Below are positions 9,392 to 15,710 of a stretch of DNA of 15,710 nucleotides, piece after piece. Location: the NCBI GenBank assembly GCA_934524965.1, contig CAKSYU010000040.1, positions 1-15,710 of the forward strand. The letters are read 5' to 3'. The notes under the pieces are model-generated. The model made no database searches, was not told where the DNA came from, and saw only the letters and a program-made list of their open reading frames with translations. Numbering within the stretch: the stretch's first letter is position 1; each line of letters begins with the position of its first letter. Position numbers and translations under genes: made by a program. The DNA comes from an uncultured Angelakisella sp. (GTDB lineage: Bacteria > Bacillota > Clostridia > Oscillospirales > Ruminococcaceae).

Positions 9392-9410
9392 ACACAAAAA
9401 TAGTTTGTAT
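9392..9410 (-). other. Small hairpin just before the prfA ribosome binding site
   Basis: On the minus strand ATACAAA (9410-9404) can pair with TTTGTGT (9398-9392) across a 5-nt loop, seven pairs including one wobble. The AAGGAG of prfA lies immediately downstream. It is weak and AT-rich, so it may be chance; an intercistronic structure helping to expose the ribosome binding site is the alternative. Confidence 0.3.
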
Positions 9411-9418
9411 AAGGGGCG

Positions 9419-9604
9419 CTATTCCTCGGGGCGGGTGAGCTTTTTGATATGGCGTTCCGCCTTGACACGGGGGATCATGACCTCCCTGCCGCAGGTACGG
9501 CAGACGAGCTTGAAATCCATGCCGCTGCGGGTGACGGTAAATTCATCGCCGCCGCAGGGGTGCTTTTTTTTCATCTGCAAAATGTCGCCGACGCGGACAT
9601 CCAT
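9419..9604 (-). CDS. DUF951 family small protein
   Basis: A 61-residue protein of the DUF951 family (YyzM-like of Bacillus), of unknown function. Seen: opening MDVRVGDILQMKKKHPCGG, then GMDFKLVCRTCGREVMIPR, with Cys17, Cys35 and Cys38 in the spacing of a small zinc-binding ribbon (a fourth ligand could be His15); the rest is basic. There is no signal peptide or membrane segment, so it is cytosolic. The ATG at 9604 is 8 nt after a strong AAGGAGG (9619-9613). It is the first gene after the TATAAT promoter and lies 41 bp before prfA, which suggests a role linked to translation or nucleic acids, but this is only context. Confidence 0.88.
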   Translation of the reverse strand: MDVRVGDILQMKKKHPCGGDEFTVTRSGMDFKLVCRTCGREVMIPRVKAERHIKKLTRPEE

Positions 9605-9640
9605 GGGCTTTGCCTCCTTTGCCGTGATGATTGATTTTAT

Positions 9641-9669
9641 ATTATACCACGGGGGGAAACATTTTGCAA
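9641..9669 (-). promoter_or_regulatory. Promoter of the DUF951-prfA-tsaC unit
   Basis: Reading leftward: -35 TTGCAA (9669-9664), 17-nt spacer, -10 TATAAT (9646-9641, perfect), preceded by TGG, an extended -10 TGn element. Transcription should start near 9634, about 30 nt before the DUF951 start. Confidence 0.87.
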
Positions 9670-9710
9670 TGAGGGGAAAACGGCAGACACCGATATATAA
9701 AATTTTCGGT

Positions 9711-9732
9711 CAAGCCTTTTGCAAAAGGCTTG
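9711..9732. repeat. Perfect 22-bp palindrome
   Basis: CAAGCCTTTTG (9711-9721) is followed directly by its exact reverse complement (9722-9732). Having no loop, it is a better fit for a DNA site or part of a structural repeat than for an RNA hairpin. It opens the hairpin chain that runs to 9914. Confidence 0.85.
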
Positions 9733-9733
9733 C

Positions 9734-9781
9734 GGTTTCCAAAGGCAGAGCCTTTGGTCGCGCTCCGCAGAGTGCGAAACC
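9734..9781. repeat. Three-way-junction inverted-repeat element
   Basis: GGTTT (9734-9738) pairs with AAACC (9777-9781) and encloses two hairpins. One is CCAAAGGC-AGA-GCCTTTGG (9739-9757). The other is CGCGCTC-CGCA-GAGTGCG (9759-9776, one G-T wobble). Only one base, 9758, is unpaired at the junction. The design (tiny loops, back-to-back arms, closing stem) resembles the four-arm element at 7137-7222. The last bases can instead pair in a second structure, AACCCCT/AGGGGTT (9778-9784 with 9805-9811), which encloses the hairpin CGGAG-GGCG-CTCCG. Confidence 0.75.
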
Positions 9782-9846
9782 CCTATACCGGAGGGCGCTC
9801 CGAAAGGGGTTGAATGGACTTGCTCCTTCGGAAGGAAAGATAGTGT

Positions 9847-9873
9847 GAAAGGAAACCATCAGGGTTTCCTTTC
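9847..9873. repeat. 11-bp perfect hairpin
   Basis: GAAAGGAAACC (9847-9857) and GGTTTCCTTTC (9863-9873) flank the loop ATCAG. On the plus strand it is followed by GCGTTTAAT, a poor terminator tail, and no gene on that strand ends here. Part of the hairpin chain. Confidence 0.75.
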
Positions 9874-9887
9874 GCGTTTAATAAATA

Positions 9888-9914
9888 CTGATTTTGCATG
9901 CAGGGCAAAATCAG
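9888..9914. repeat. 10-bp perfect hairpin
   Basis: CTGATTTTGC (9888-9897) and GCAAAATCAG (9905-9914) flank a 7-nt loop. It is directly followed by the palindrome GCAGCGCTGC (9914-9923). Confidence 0.75.
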
Positions 9915-10182
9915 CAGCGCTGCCGCGCCCTGTAAGGGAGGGTTCCCCTTTACTTGTGGGCTTTTGCTGACTTTCCTTTCACCGAGCAGGTGAAAATAGC
10001 TTATTTAGGCTTAGTTTCATCTCGCCTATCGGCGTCGCAAAGCCTTACAAAAGGTTCTGATTTGTACGCCTATCCGGCGGGGACTTCCTTTTGCTCGTGT
10101 GCGTCGTCGCGGGCTACGCTTCATGTCGGGTCGCTATTCCTACGGAATAGACAACCCTCCGCCGCTTCGCCGCTCCTCCTTT

Positions 10183-10246
10183 CCCCAACGGGTCGTGCGA
10201 CCCGTCGGGGTCCCCTAATGCAAAACACGCTCGGGGGTACCCCGAG
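10183..10246. repeat. Pair of GC-rich hairpins
   Basis: First: CCCC (10183-10186) and ACGGGTC (10188-10194) pair with GACCCGT (10199-10205) and GGGG (10207-10210) around a 4-nt loop, with one mismatch. Second: CTCGGGG-GTA-CCCCGAG (10230-10246), seven pairs and a 3-nt loop. Neither has a T tail, so they are not obvious terminators. Confidence 0.7.
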
Positions 10247-10342
10247 ACCCCACGCACCGGAACGCCCGCTCGGAAAGCCAAAGGGCGGCTTCCCGAAGCG
10301 TGGGCTAAACGGTGCTTATAGGGTGTCTGCGACGCATTTTTA

Positions 10343-10409
10343 TCGCCTGCCGCGCTGGAGCGCGGAATGGCGAACCACCACCCCTGTCCCCTCCTCAAAG
10401 GAGGGGGAC
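10343..10409. repeat. Second pair of GC-rich hairpins
   Basis: TCGCC (10343-10347) and CCGCGC (10350-10355) pair with GCGCGG (10360-10365) and GGCGA (10369-10373), loop TGGA. It is followed by CCCCTCCT-CAA-AGGAGGGG (10388-10406), which extends with GT/AC past one bulged G. The style matches short-loop intergenic repeats I associate with Faecalibacterium-type genomes; that likeness is from memory and unverified. Confidence 0.65.
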
Positions 10410-10543
10410 TATAGGGATAGTAGGCAAATACTTTTGGGATTGCTAAGCAGCTTGTGTGAAGGGAAAGGCTTTTGTTTTCCCCGTCATAGCGCCGCGGGGC
10501 GGTGAATATAGATAAAGCAACAGGCAAAACAGGAGGGTAAAGC

Positions 10544-11473
10544 ATGGGATATTATGTGCCGGAGGGGCAGCTGCTGGAGACGGAGGAAAACCGATATTAC
10601 CTGCAAAACGAGGAAACGCTGCGCAGCGCCATGCGCATCGGACAGATACTGGAGGGGCGGGCGCTGCTGTGCGATTACAGCCACAACCTGATCGTGGACA
10701 TGGGCTGCTGCCGCGGGGTGATCCCCCGTGAGGAGGGCGCGCTGGGCATTAAAGAGCAGACGGTGCGGGATATCGCCATCATCTCCCGCGTGAATAAGCC
10801 GGTGTGCTTTCTTATCACGGCGATAGAACATGACGAAAGCGGGGCGCCGAGACCCATACTTTCCCGACGGGCGGCGCAGCTGCGGTGCCGCAGCGAATAC
10901 ATAGAACAGCTGACGGTCGGAGAGATCATTCCCGCAAGGGTGACGCATCTGGAGAACTTCGGGTGCTTTGTGGATATCGGGTGCGGGCTGCCCTCGCTCA
11001 TCAGCATCGACCAGATCTCGGTCTCCCGCATCAGCCACCCGCGCGACCGCTTTGCCGTGGGGGAGCATATCTACGCGGTGGTAAAGGCGGTGGAGCCGGA
11101 GGGGCGGGTGCAGCTTTCCCACAAGGAGCTTTTAGGCACATGGGCGGAGAACGCCGAGCTGTTCCTGCCCGGCGAGACGGTGGCAGGCATTATCCGCAGT
11201 GTGGAGGATTACGGGGTATTTGTGGAGCTGACCCCGAACCTGGCGGGGCTGGCGGAGCCGTGCGAGGGGGTACGCGCCGGACAGCACGCGGGAGTGTATA
11301 TCAAGAGTATCCTGCCGGAGAAAATGAAGATCAAGCTCATCATCGTGGACGCCTTTGACGCGCCCTATTCCCCGCAGCCGGTGCAGTATTTCCTTATCGA
11401 GGGGGTGCTGCGGCGCTGGCGATATTCCCCGCCGGAATGCGCGCGGGTGGTGGAGACGGTATTTGAGGAGTGA
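10544..11473 (+). CDS. S1 RNA-binding domain protein (ribosomal protein S1-like)
   Basis: A 309-residue cytosolic protein built of S1 (OB-fold) RNA-binding repeats. A degenerate first repeat spans about 31-95 (RIGQILEGRALLCDYSHNLI). A canonical second repeat spans about 124-195: LTVGEIIPARVTHLENFGCF, then SLISIDQISVSRISHP and ending GRVQLSHKELLGTW. A third spans about 205-270 (GETVAGIIRSVEDYGVFVEL). The C-terminal 40 residues have no recognisable fold. Family knowledge: true RpsA of Firmicutes normally has four S1 repeats in about 380-410 residues, so this is a shorter relative, probably an accessory RNA-binding or translation-related protein rather than RpsA. The ATG at 10544 is 7 nt after AGGAGG (10531-10536). 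It is a single-gene unit ending at the terminator at 11491. Confidence 0.88.
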   Translation: MGYYVPEGQLLETEENRYYLQNEETLRSAMRIGQILEGRALLCDYSHNLIVDMGCCRGVIPREEGALGIKEQTVRDIAIISRVNKPVCFLITAIEHDESGAPRPILSRRAAQLRCRSEYIEQLTVGEIIPARVTHLENFGCFVDIGCGLPSLISIDQISVSRISHPRDRFAVGEHIYAVVKAVEPEGRVQLSHKELLGTWAENAELFLPGETVAGIIRSVEDYGVFVELTPNLAGLAEPCEGVRAGQHAGVYIKSILPEKMKIKLIIVDAFDAPYSPQPVQYFLIEGVLRRWRYSPPECARVVETVFEE

Positions 11474-11490
11474 GCAAAAGCAGATAAGGA

Positions 11491-11530
11491 AAAGTCCCTG
11501 CCGAGAAAGACGGCAGGGGCTTTGATTTTT
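11491..11530. terminator. Bidirectional intrinsic terminator
   Basis: AAAGTCCCTGCCG (11491-11503) and CGGCAGGGGCTTT (11511-11523) form 13 pairs (one G-T) around a 7-nt loop. On the plus strand it is followed by GATTTTTATT and ends the S1-protein gene. On the minus strand it is followed by TTCCTTATC, extending the T run of the stem, and ends the lipoprotein gene, whose stop codon overlaps the plus-strand tail. Confidence 0.9.
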
Positions 11531-13202
11531 ATTCCGGTGTGACGCCGATGCGGGCGCTGCCGGAGACAAGGTAGTAGGTGACGCCATATTCCAGTTCGTC
11601 GCTGATGAGGGTGACATAACCCACCGAGGTTTCCGGTGTGAAGGTGATGAGCGGGGCGCTCTCCCCTGCCGCCGTGACGGTGAGGGGGCGACCGCCGGTG
11701 AGCCACAGCTCTACACCGACATGAGGCAGACCGCCGGAAAGCCCAAATCCCTCCGGCAGATAACCCGCGGCAAGCAGCGTACCGCCGCTGACCCGCGCCG
11801 CGGTGCAGCGCAGGGGGTTCTGCTCCCGACCGGAGCCGAGCAGCACGGTGCCGCCCGACTGGAACAGGGAGCCGGCGATATCGGCGGCATGGGTGCCGCT
11901 GCGCACCGAGAGGGTACCGCCGGTGACGGTCATACGGCGGGCATCGCTGGGGGTCCCGGTCTCCTCCGCGGGGTAGCCGCCGGAGAGGACAAGTCCCTCC
12001 TCCGCCGAGGAGATGGAGAGGGTGCCGCCGCTGACGGTCATACCCTCCGCCTCTGTGCCGCGGCGGGCGGTAAGGACGGTGACATCACCCGCGGAGAGGG
12101 TAAGCTGCCCCTGCGCGGACAGGGCGGTATCGCCGCCTGAGACGGTGACGGTGCTGCCGGAAAGCTGGAGCGCTCCGGCGGAATACAGGGCGGCATCGCT
12201 GCAATCGAGGGTGACGGCGCCGCCGGAAAGCTGCATGGATTTGCCGGCGGAAAGCCCGTGCGCGCTATCGGCGACCGGGGCCTCCCGCTCCGGCAGCAGG
12301 GGCTCTTCGCCCTCCTGCGGGGACTGCCGCGGCAGACCGCCCCACAGCCCCCAGCTTTCGCTGTTTTCGCCATAGCTGCGGTTTTCGCTGCCGCCGCCGC
12401 TGACGATGAGGAGTTCGCCGCCGGTGACGGAAAGCGTGCCTGCCGCCGCGGCGCCATCGCCGCCGCTGATAAGCGTTACCTGACCGCCGGAGAGGGTAAG
12501 ATCGCCCTGACCGGACTTTTGCGCGGGGACGGAGAGGGCTGCAACGCCGCTGGTGACGGAAAGCCGACCGCCGCTGACGGTCAGGCTTTTACTGCCGATG
12601 AGTCCGTCCCGCCAGGCGGTGACGGTGACATTGCCCTGCGCCATGACCAGCGCGCCGCGGCTGAGAATGGCATCGTAGTGCGCGGCATCTACCGTAAGGC
12701 TGCCCCCGCCGGTGAGCAGCAGGTCGCCCTCCACGCTGACGGCGGCATCCTGCTTGGCGGTGGCGGTATAGAGGTAGCTTTTGCCGTCGGTGAGGGTATT
12801 TTCGGTGCCGTCCTCCAGCACCAGCACCACGGTGCAGCCGCCCTTGGAGAGAATGACGGGTCCGTGCTCCGAGTGCATATCCACGCCGCGCAGCACCAGC
12901 CGCACCGTTTCGCCCGCGGGAACATCAAGGACGAGCTGGGCGTCCTCCAGCGTGCCGCTGAGCAGGTAGGTGCCCCCCTGCGAAAGCACGACGCGGGAGG
13001 AGGAAGCCGCAGCCGACGGCGCGTTGCTGATGACGGAATCCATATTGAATTGCAGGACATAGTACGGCTCCTGCTGCCACAGGGAATGATCCGCCGTCAT
13101 GGGTGAGGTCATGGATTCCTGCGGCTCCGGCTGCTGCGCGGGTTCACCGCAGCCGACCAGCAGCAGAAGCGCCAGCAGCAGCGGATAAAGGCATCGTTTC
13201 AT
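11529..13202 (-). CDS. Secreted lipoprotein, Cthe_2159 carbohydrate-binding beta-helix family
   Basis: A 557-residue exported lipoprotein. Seen: signal peptide MKRCLYPLLLALLLLVGC with lipobox LVGC and lipidated Cys18; a Pro/Gln/Glu-rich linker to about 45; then the family core, GGTYLLSGTLEDAQLVLDV at 76-94, VRLVLRGVDM at 100-109, LVLEDGTENTLTDG at 127-140. A right-handed beta-helix follows, with recurring turns of the type LSGG-V-T-L-x-SGG about every 20-25 residues up to 510, and the family-like end GYVTLISDELEYGVTYYLVSG at 528-548. Cthe_2159-type proteins (DUF4353) bind plant polysaccharides and calcium; binding here is inferred. Residues 271-318 interrupt the helix with a low-complexity Ser/Glu/Pro insert. 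ATG at 13202 is 8 nt after GGAGG. It has its own promoter and terminator, and no CotH-type partner gene is adjacent. Confidence 0.87.
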   Translation of the reverse strand: MKRCLYPLLLALLLLVGCGEPAQQPEPQESMTSPMTADHSLWQQEPYYVLQFNMDSVISNAPSAAASSSRVVLSQGGTYLLSGTLEDAQLVLDVPAGETVRLVLRGVDMHSEHGPVILSKGGCTVVLVLEDGTENTLTDGKSYLYTATAKQDAAVSVEGDLLLTGGGSLTVDAAHYDAILSRGALVMAQGNVTVTAWRDGLIGSKSLTVSGGRLSVTSGVAALSVPAQKSGQGDLTLSGGQVTLISGGDGAAAAGTLSVTGGELLIVSGGGSENRSYGENSESWGLWGGLPRQSPQEGEEPLLPEREAPVADSAHGLSAGKSMQLSGGAVTLDCSDAALYSAGALQLSGSTVTVSGGDTALSAQGQLTLSAGDVTVLTARRGTEAEGMTVSGGTLSISSAEEGLVLSGGYPAEETGTPSDARRMTVTGGTLSVRSGTHAADIAGSLFQSGGTVLLGSGREQNPLRCTAARVSGGTLLAAGYLPEGFGLSGGLPHVGVELWLTGGRPLTVTAAGESAPLITFTPETSVGYVTLISDELEYGVTYYLVSGSARIGVTPE

Positions 13203-13252
13203 CGGGGCGTCCTCCCTTCTCTTTGTGGGGGTCTTGTGCTTATTCTGGTCAT

Positions 13253-13281
13253 ATCATACCGCAAAATGAGAAAGAGTGCAA
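13253..13281 (-). promoter_or_regulatory. Promoter of the lipoprotein gene
   Basis: Reading leftward: -35 TTGCAC (13281-13276), 17-nt spacer, -10 TATGAT (13258-13253). The start site would be near 13246, about 45 nt before the ATG. Confidence 0.75.
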
Positions 13282-13302
13282 ATTTGTTTGCGGCAGGTTT
13301 TT

Positions 13303-13355
13303 GCAAAGAACAGAAAAGCCGCCGTTTCGCGTCCGGAGGGGCGCGAAACGGCGGC
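13303..13355 (-). terminator. Intrinsic terminator of the efflux/TetR operon
   Basis: A perfect 14-bp stem (13318-13331 with 13342-13355; arms GCCGCCGTTTCGCG and its complement) with a 10-nt loop. On the minus strand it is followed by TTTTCTGTTCTTTGC. It begins about 60 nt after the TetR stop codon. The plus side has no T tract. Confidence 0.9.
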
Positions 13356-13417
13356 GGGGCGGGCGCACCAGAGCGGCGAGGGCTGACCGAAGCGCAGCGG
13401 AGGGGTGCCCGCATATT

Positions 13418-14014
13418 TTATTGCAGAGCGGCAAGGTACAGCCGCCGGGTATCGGCAAGGGCGGCGGGGATCTCCCGCTGCTGATCCTCCGAAAGGGCGC
13501 AGCGCAGCAGGAAGCCGGAAATGCAGCCCACGCCGGTCATGGCAAGGTATTCCGGCGCCGGCATACGGGGGGCAAGTCCCTCCGCCACGGCAGCGGCGGT
13601 CAGGCAGGTCATGATCTCGCCGATCATGCGGCGGGTATCGGCACGCTCCTGCGGTCCGCCGCAGATATCGTAGAGCGCCGCCTGCGGAAAGCCCATGGAG
13701 GGCACCTGCGAAAAGAAGATCGAGCTGCACTCCAGAAGCTGGCGTGCCGTGACCTCGATGACCTGCCAACGCGCCTCAAAGCCCTCGGCGCCGGAAATGG
13801 CGTCGTGCAGCTCCGAAAAGCCCTGCGCGCGGCTGTACTGCATGGCGTCCCGCAAAAGCTCCTCCCGCGAGGGGAAATATTCGTACACCGTGCCTTTGCC
13901 GATGCCGGCGGCTTCCGCGATCTCGGAAACCTTCAAGTCTCCCAGCGGGCGTCCCTGCCGCAGCAGTCCCAGCACCGCGCGGAACACCGCGGCTTTTTTC
14001 TCCGGCAGCTTCAT
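13418..14014 (-). CDS. TetR/AcrR-family transcriptional regulator
   Basis: A 198-residue one-component repressor of the TetR type. The N-terminal helix-turn-helix is at about 28-54, LKVSEIAEAAGIGKGTVYEY followed by FPSREELL, which closely matches the TetR signature. The rest is a helical ligand-binding and dimerisation domain without a nameable ligand. The ATG (14014-14012) overlaps the stop of the RND transporter gene (TGA at 14013-14011) in the sequence ATGA, and its AGGAGG (14030-14025) lies within the transporter's last codons, so translation is coupled. It probably controls the transporter operon in which it is the last gene; the operator would be upstream of the operon, outside the window. 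It is a regulator of the same kind as AcrR, TtgR and others, but not assignable to one. Confidence 0.93.
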   Translation of the reverse strand: MKLPEKKAAVFRAVLGLLRQGRPLGDLKVSEIAEAAGIGKGTVYEYFPSREELLRDAMQYSRAQGFSELHDAISGAEGFEARWQVIEVTARQLLECSSIFFSQVPSMGFPQAALYDICGGPQERADTRRMIGEIMTCLTAAAVAEGLAPRMPAPEYLAMTGVGCISGFLLRCALSEDQQREIPAALADTRRLYLAALQ

Positions 14015-15710
14015 ACTTCTTCTACCTCCTCGATAACGATCTTCTTGGGGTCCTTCTTCAGGAAAATATCGTAAATGGCGGGAACGATGAACAGGGTGAG
14101 CAACGTGGCGTAGGCAAGACCGCCGATGGTGACGATGGCGAGCGGCTGAAGCATATCGCCGCCGGCACCCAGCCCCAGCGCCATGGTGATCAAGCCGAAA
14201 ACGGTGGTCATTGCGGTCATCAAAATGGGACGGATCCGGTCGCGTCCGGTCTGTATCAGAGCCTCGGTGCGCGCCATACCCTCCTGCCGGAGCCGGTTGG
14301 CGTAATCCACAAACACAATGCCGTTATTGACAACAACGCCGGCGAGCATCAAAAAGCCCAGCATGGCAATGACCGAAAGCTCCTTGCCGGTGATCCACAG
14401 CCCCAGCAGACCGCCGGTAAATGCCAACGGAATCGTAAACAGCACAATGAACGGCGAAAGCAGCGACTGGAACTGCGCAACCATAATCAGATAAATGAAT
14501 GCAACGGCAAGCACAATCATCAGCGTAAGGTCGCTCATGGTGGAGGTGATCATTTCGTTTTCACCCTCAATGATATAGGAGCAGCCCTCCGGCATCTCGT
14601 AATCTGCCAGCAGCTTTTCCACCTCGCGGCTGACCAGTCCGATATTATAGCCATCGGCGATCTGAGCGGAAACGGTAACGGTGCGCGCCTGATTTTCCCG
14701 CCTGATGGAGGCAGCAGAGGCAGCTTCGGTAACTGTGGCGATCTCGGAAAGGCGCACCTCGCAGTCCTCCTGATCCTTTGTGCCGGTGATCCGCAGCTCC
14801 TCCAGCGTTTCCCGCGTGGTGATCCCGCTTTGATCCGGCACGACCACTACGGGCAGATCGTTATTCTCCACGGTGATGTAGGTGGCAGTAGTTTGGGAAA
14901 GAACCGCAGCGGCAACCTGCTGGTACACCTGCGCCACCGTCAGGTTATACCGGACGGCCTTTGCCTTATCCACAACAATACGCACCTCGGTGCTGCTCTC
15001 CTCCTGCCCGTCGCTGACTGAGGCGATCCCCTTCACGGTGGAGAGCGTTTCGGCAAGTCCGGTGGCGGCGGCGCGCAGCGTATCCATGTCGTCGCCTGTC
15101 ACAGAAAGCTGTATCCCGCTGCCGGTCATCATGCTCATATCCATGGTGGAGCCGTTGGCGGTAACAGTGCAGTCCAAGCCGGCGCAGGCCGCCTCGATCT
15201 GCTTTGCGATTTCCTGACTGGTGGCGCTGCGGTCATCGCCCAGCAGCACATAGATGGAAAGGCTGCTGCCCATGCTCATCATGCTCTGTCCTTCCATGGC
15301 GCCGACGGTATCCACACCCTCCACGGTGAGGATCCGCTCCAGCACGGCATCGCACATCGCCCAGCTTTCGCTTTGGGTGGCGTCCTCCGGCATCTCGATG
15401 GAGACCGAGACCTGCGGGCTATCCATTTCCGGCATAAAGGCGGTGCCCATGCTGACCGCCAGCAGCGCGCTGACGATAAGCAGCGCCACCGCGCCCAGCA
15501 GGACGGGGGCTTTGTGCCGCAGGACGCGGCGCAGCAGCTTTTCGTAGCCCGCGATCATGCGGTTCAAAAGGCGGTTGGACTTTTCGCCGGCGGTATCGCG
15601 GGTGAGGATCTTGCCCGAAAGGGCAGGCACCAGCGTAAGGGCGACCAGCAGGCTGGCGCCCAGCGAGTAAGCGATGGTAAGCCCCATATCCGCGAAGATC
15701 TGGCGGGTAA
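14011..15710 (-). CDS. RND-family efflux transporter, C-terminal half (cut by window edge)
   Basis: The visible 565 residues are the second half of an AcrB/SwrC-like RND (HAE1/MMPL-like) proton-driven exporter in the cytoplasmic membrane; the beginning lies beyond 15710. The reading frame stays open to the edge (TRQIFADMGL precede the first internal Met region). Predicted membrane segments, numbered from the edge: 11-30, 67-88, 394-412, 418-438, 444-471, 495-515 and 521-550, matching helices 6-12 of the family; the large extracytoplasmic domain fills 90-390. Helix 10 carries VVVNNGIVFVDYAN, a typical RND motif. Two Met-rich stretches lie in the exposed domain (about 138-147 and 189-195). It ends with the acidic tail IEEVEEV and overlaps the TetR gene by 4 bp. 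Substrate cannot be told; in Gram-positive relatives such pumps move amphipathic drugs, lipopeptides or bile-like compounds. Confidence 0.94.
   Translation of the reverse strand, partial: TRQIFADMGLTIAYSLGASLLVALTLVPALSGKILTRDTAGEKSNRLLNRMIAGYEKLLRRVLRHKAPVLLGAVALLIVSALLAVSMGTAFMPEMDSPQVSVSIEMPEDATQSESWAMCDAVLERILTVEGVDTVGAMEGQSMMSMGSSLSIYVLLGDDRSATSQEIAKQIEAACAGLDCTVTANGSTMDMSMMTGSGIQLSVTGDDMDTLRAAATGLAETLSTVKGIASVSDGQEESSTEVRIVVDKAKAVRYNLTVAQVYQQVAAAVLSQTTATYITVENNDLPVVVVPDQSGITTRETLEELRITGTKDQEDCEVRLSEIATVTEAASAASIRRENQARTVTVSAQIADGYNIGLVSREVEKLLADYEMPEGCSYIIEGENEMITSTMSDLTLMIVLAVAFIYLIMVAQFQSLLSPFIVLFTIPLAFTGGLLGLWITGKELSVIAMLGFLMLAGVVVNNGIVFVDYANRLRQEGMARTEALIQTGRDRIRPILMTAMTTVFGLITMALGLGAGGDMLQPLAIVTIGGLAYATLLTLFIVPAIYDIFLKKDPKKIVIEEVEEV

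Larger units (their letters stand above)
9670..10543. other. Gene-free intergenic region full of hairpins
   Basis: About 870 bp between the divergent DUF951 and S1-protein genes. The reading frames that cross it have no ribosome binding sites or family motifs, and translate the inverted repeats into low-complexity strings. At least ten short-loop hairpins or palindromes fill it: 9711-9732, 9739-9757, 9759-9776, 9789-9802, 9847-9873, 9888-9914, 9977-9995, 10134-10150, 10183-10210, 10230-10246, 10343-10373 and 10386-10409. I see no signature of RNase P RNA, tmRNA, SRP RNA or a known riboswitch. No convincing promoter for the S1-protein gene could be found in its last 100 bp. Confidence 0.75.

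Noticed and set aside
9711..10409. A CRISPR array or a known structured RNA (RNase P, tmRNA, SRP)
   Set aside because: The repeats are all different and not evenly spaced, and none of the conserved sequence signatures of these RNAs is present.
9954..10505. Plus-strand 183-codon open reading frame in the intergenic region
   Set aside because: It translates inverted repeats, has no ribosome binding site, and contains no recognisable domain.
10114..10545. Minus-strand 143-codon open reading frame in the intergenic region
   Set aside because: Its strings such as SPPPLRRGQGWWFAIP look like translated GC-rich hairpins, typical of false annotations; it has no start context and overlaps the S1-protein ribosome binding site.
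12258..13106. Plus-strand 282-codon open reading frame
   Set aside because: It is the antisense, codon-aligned shadow of the repeat-rich lipoprotein gene and encodes a low-complexity Ala/Gly/Asp string.

Overview
The window looks like a chromosomal segment from a fairly GC-rich Gram-positive bacterium of the class Clostridia, most likely an Oscillospiraceae/Ruminococcaceae-type gut anaerobe. The evidence is the Firmicutes-style RpoB/RpoC sequences, strong AGGAGG-type ribosome binding sites, a DUF951 protein, a Cthe_2159-type lipoprotein and intergenic DNA full of short-loop hairpins. The lineage is inferred from protein character; no search was run. I see no tRNA, rRNA, CRISPR array, IS element or phage gene.

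Left part (1-4740, minus strand): the 5' part of rpoC (cut by the window edge) and complete rpoB, 18 nt apart, read from a near-consensus promoter at 4704-4732. The roughly 145-nt leader carries a duplicated 9-mer, a hairpin and a complementary heptamer. The ribosomal protein genes rplJ/rplL that usually precede rpoB are absent.

Middle part (4794-9670, minus strand): a run of housekeeping genes starting at a TATAAT promoter (9641-9669): DUF951 small zinc-binding-type protein, prfA (release factor 1), tsaC/Sua5 (tRNA t6A synthesis), coaE (last step of CoA synthesis), then an M18 aminopeptidase, ending at a strong terminator (4794-4848). The first three genes are tightly packed. A perfect four-arm inverted-repeat element sits between tsaC and coaE, and a 235-bp gap lies before the aminopeptidase, so the lower part of the unit may be transcribed or processed separately.

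9670-10543: about 870 bp with no convincing gene, made of a chain of palindromes and short-loop hairpins, some arranged as multi-way junctions. This is the most unusual DNA in the window.

Right part: a plus-strand S1-domain RNA-binding protein (10544-11473) meets, at a shared bidirectional terminator, a minus-strand secreted lipoprotein of the Cthe_2159 beta-helix family (11529-13202) with its own promoter. Further right is a minus-strand efflux operon: the C-terminal half of an RND transporter overlaps by 4 bp a downstream TetR-family regulator gene, followed by a 14-bp-stem terminator.

No complete new multi-gene system is visible. The best candidates for something undescribed are the multi-arm intergenic elements and the rpoB leader architecture.
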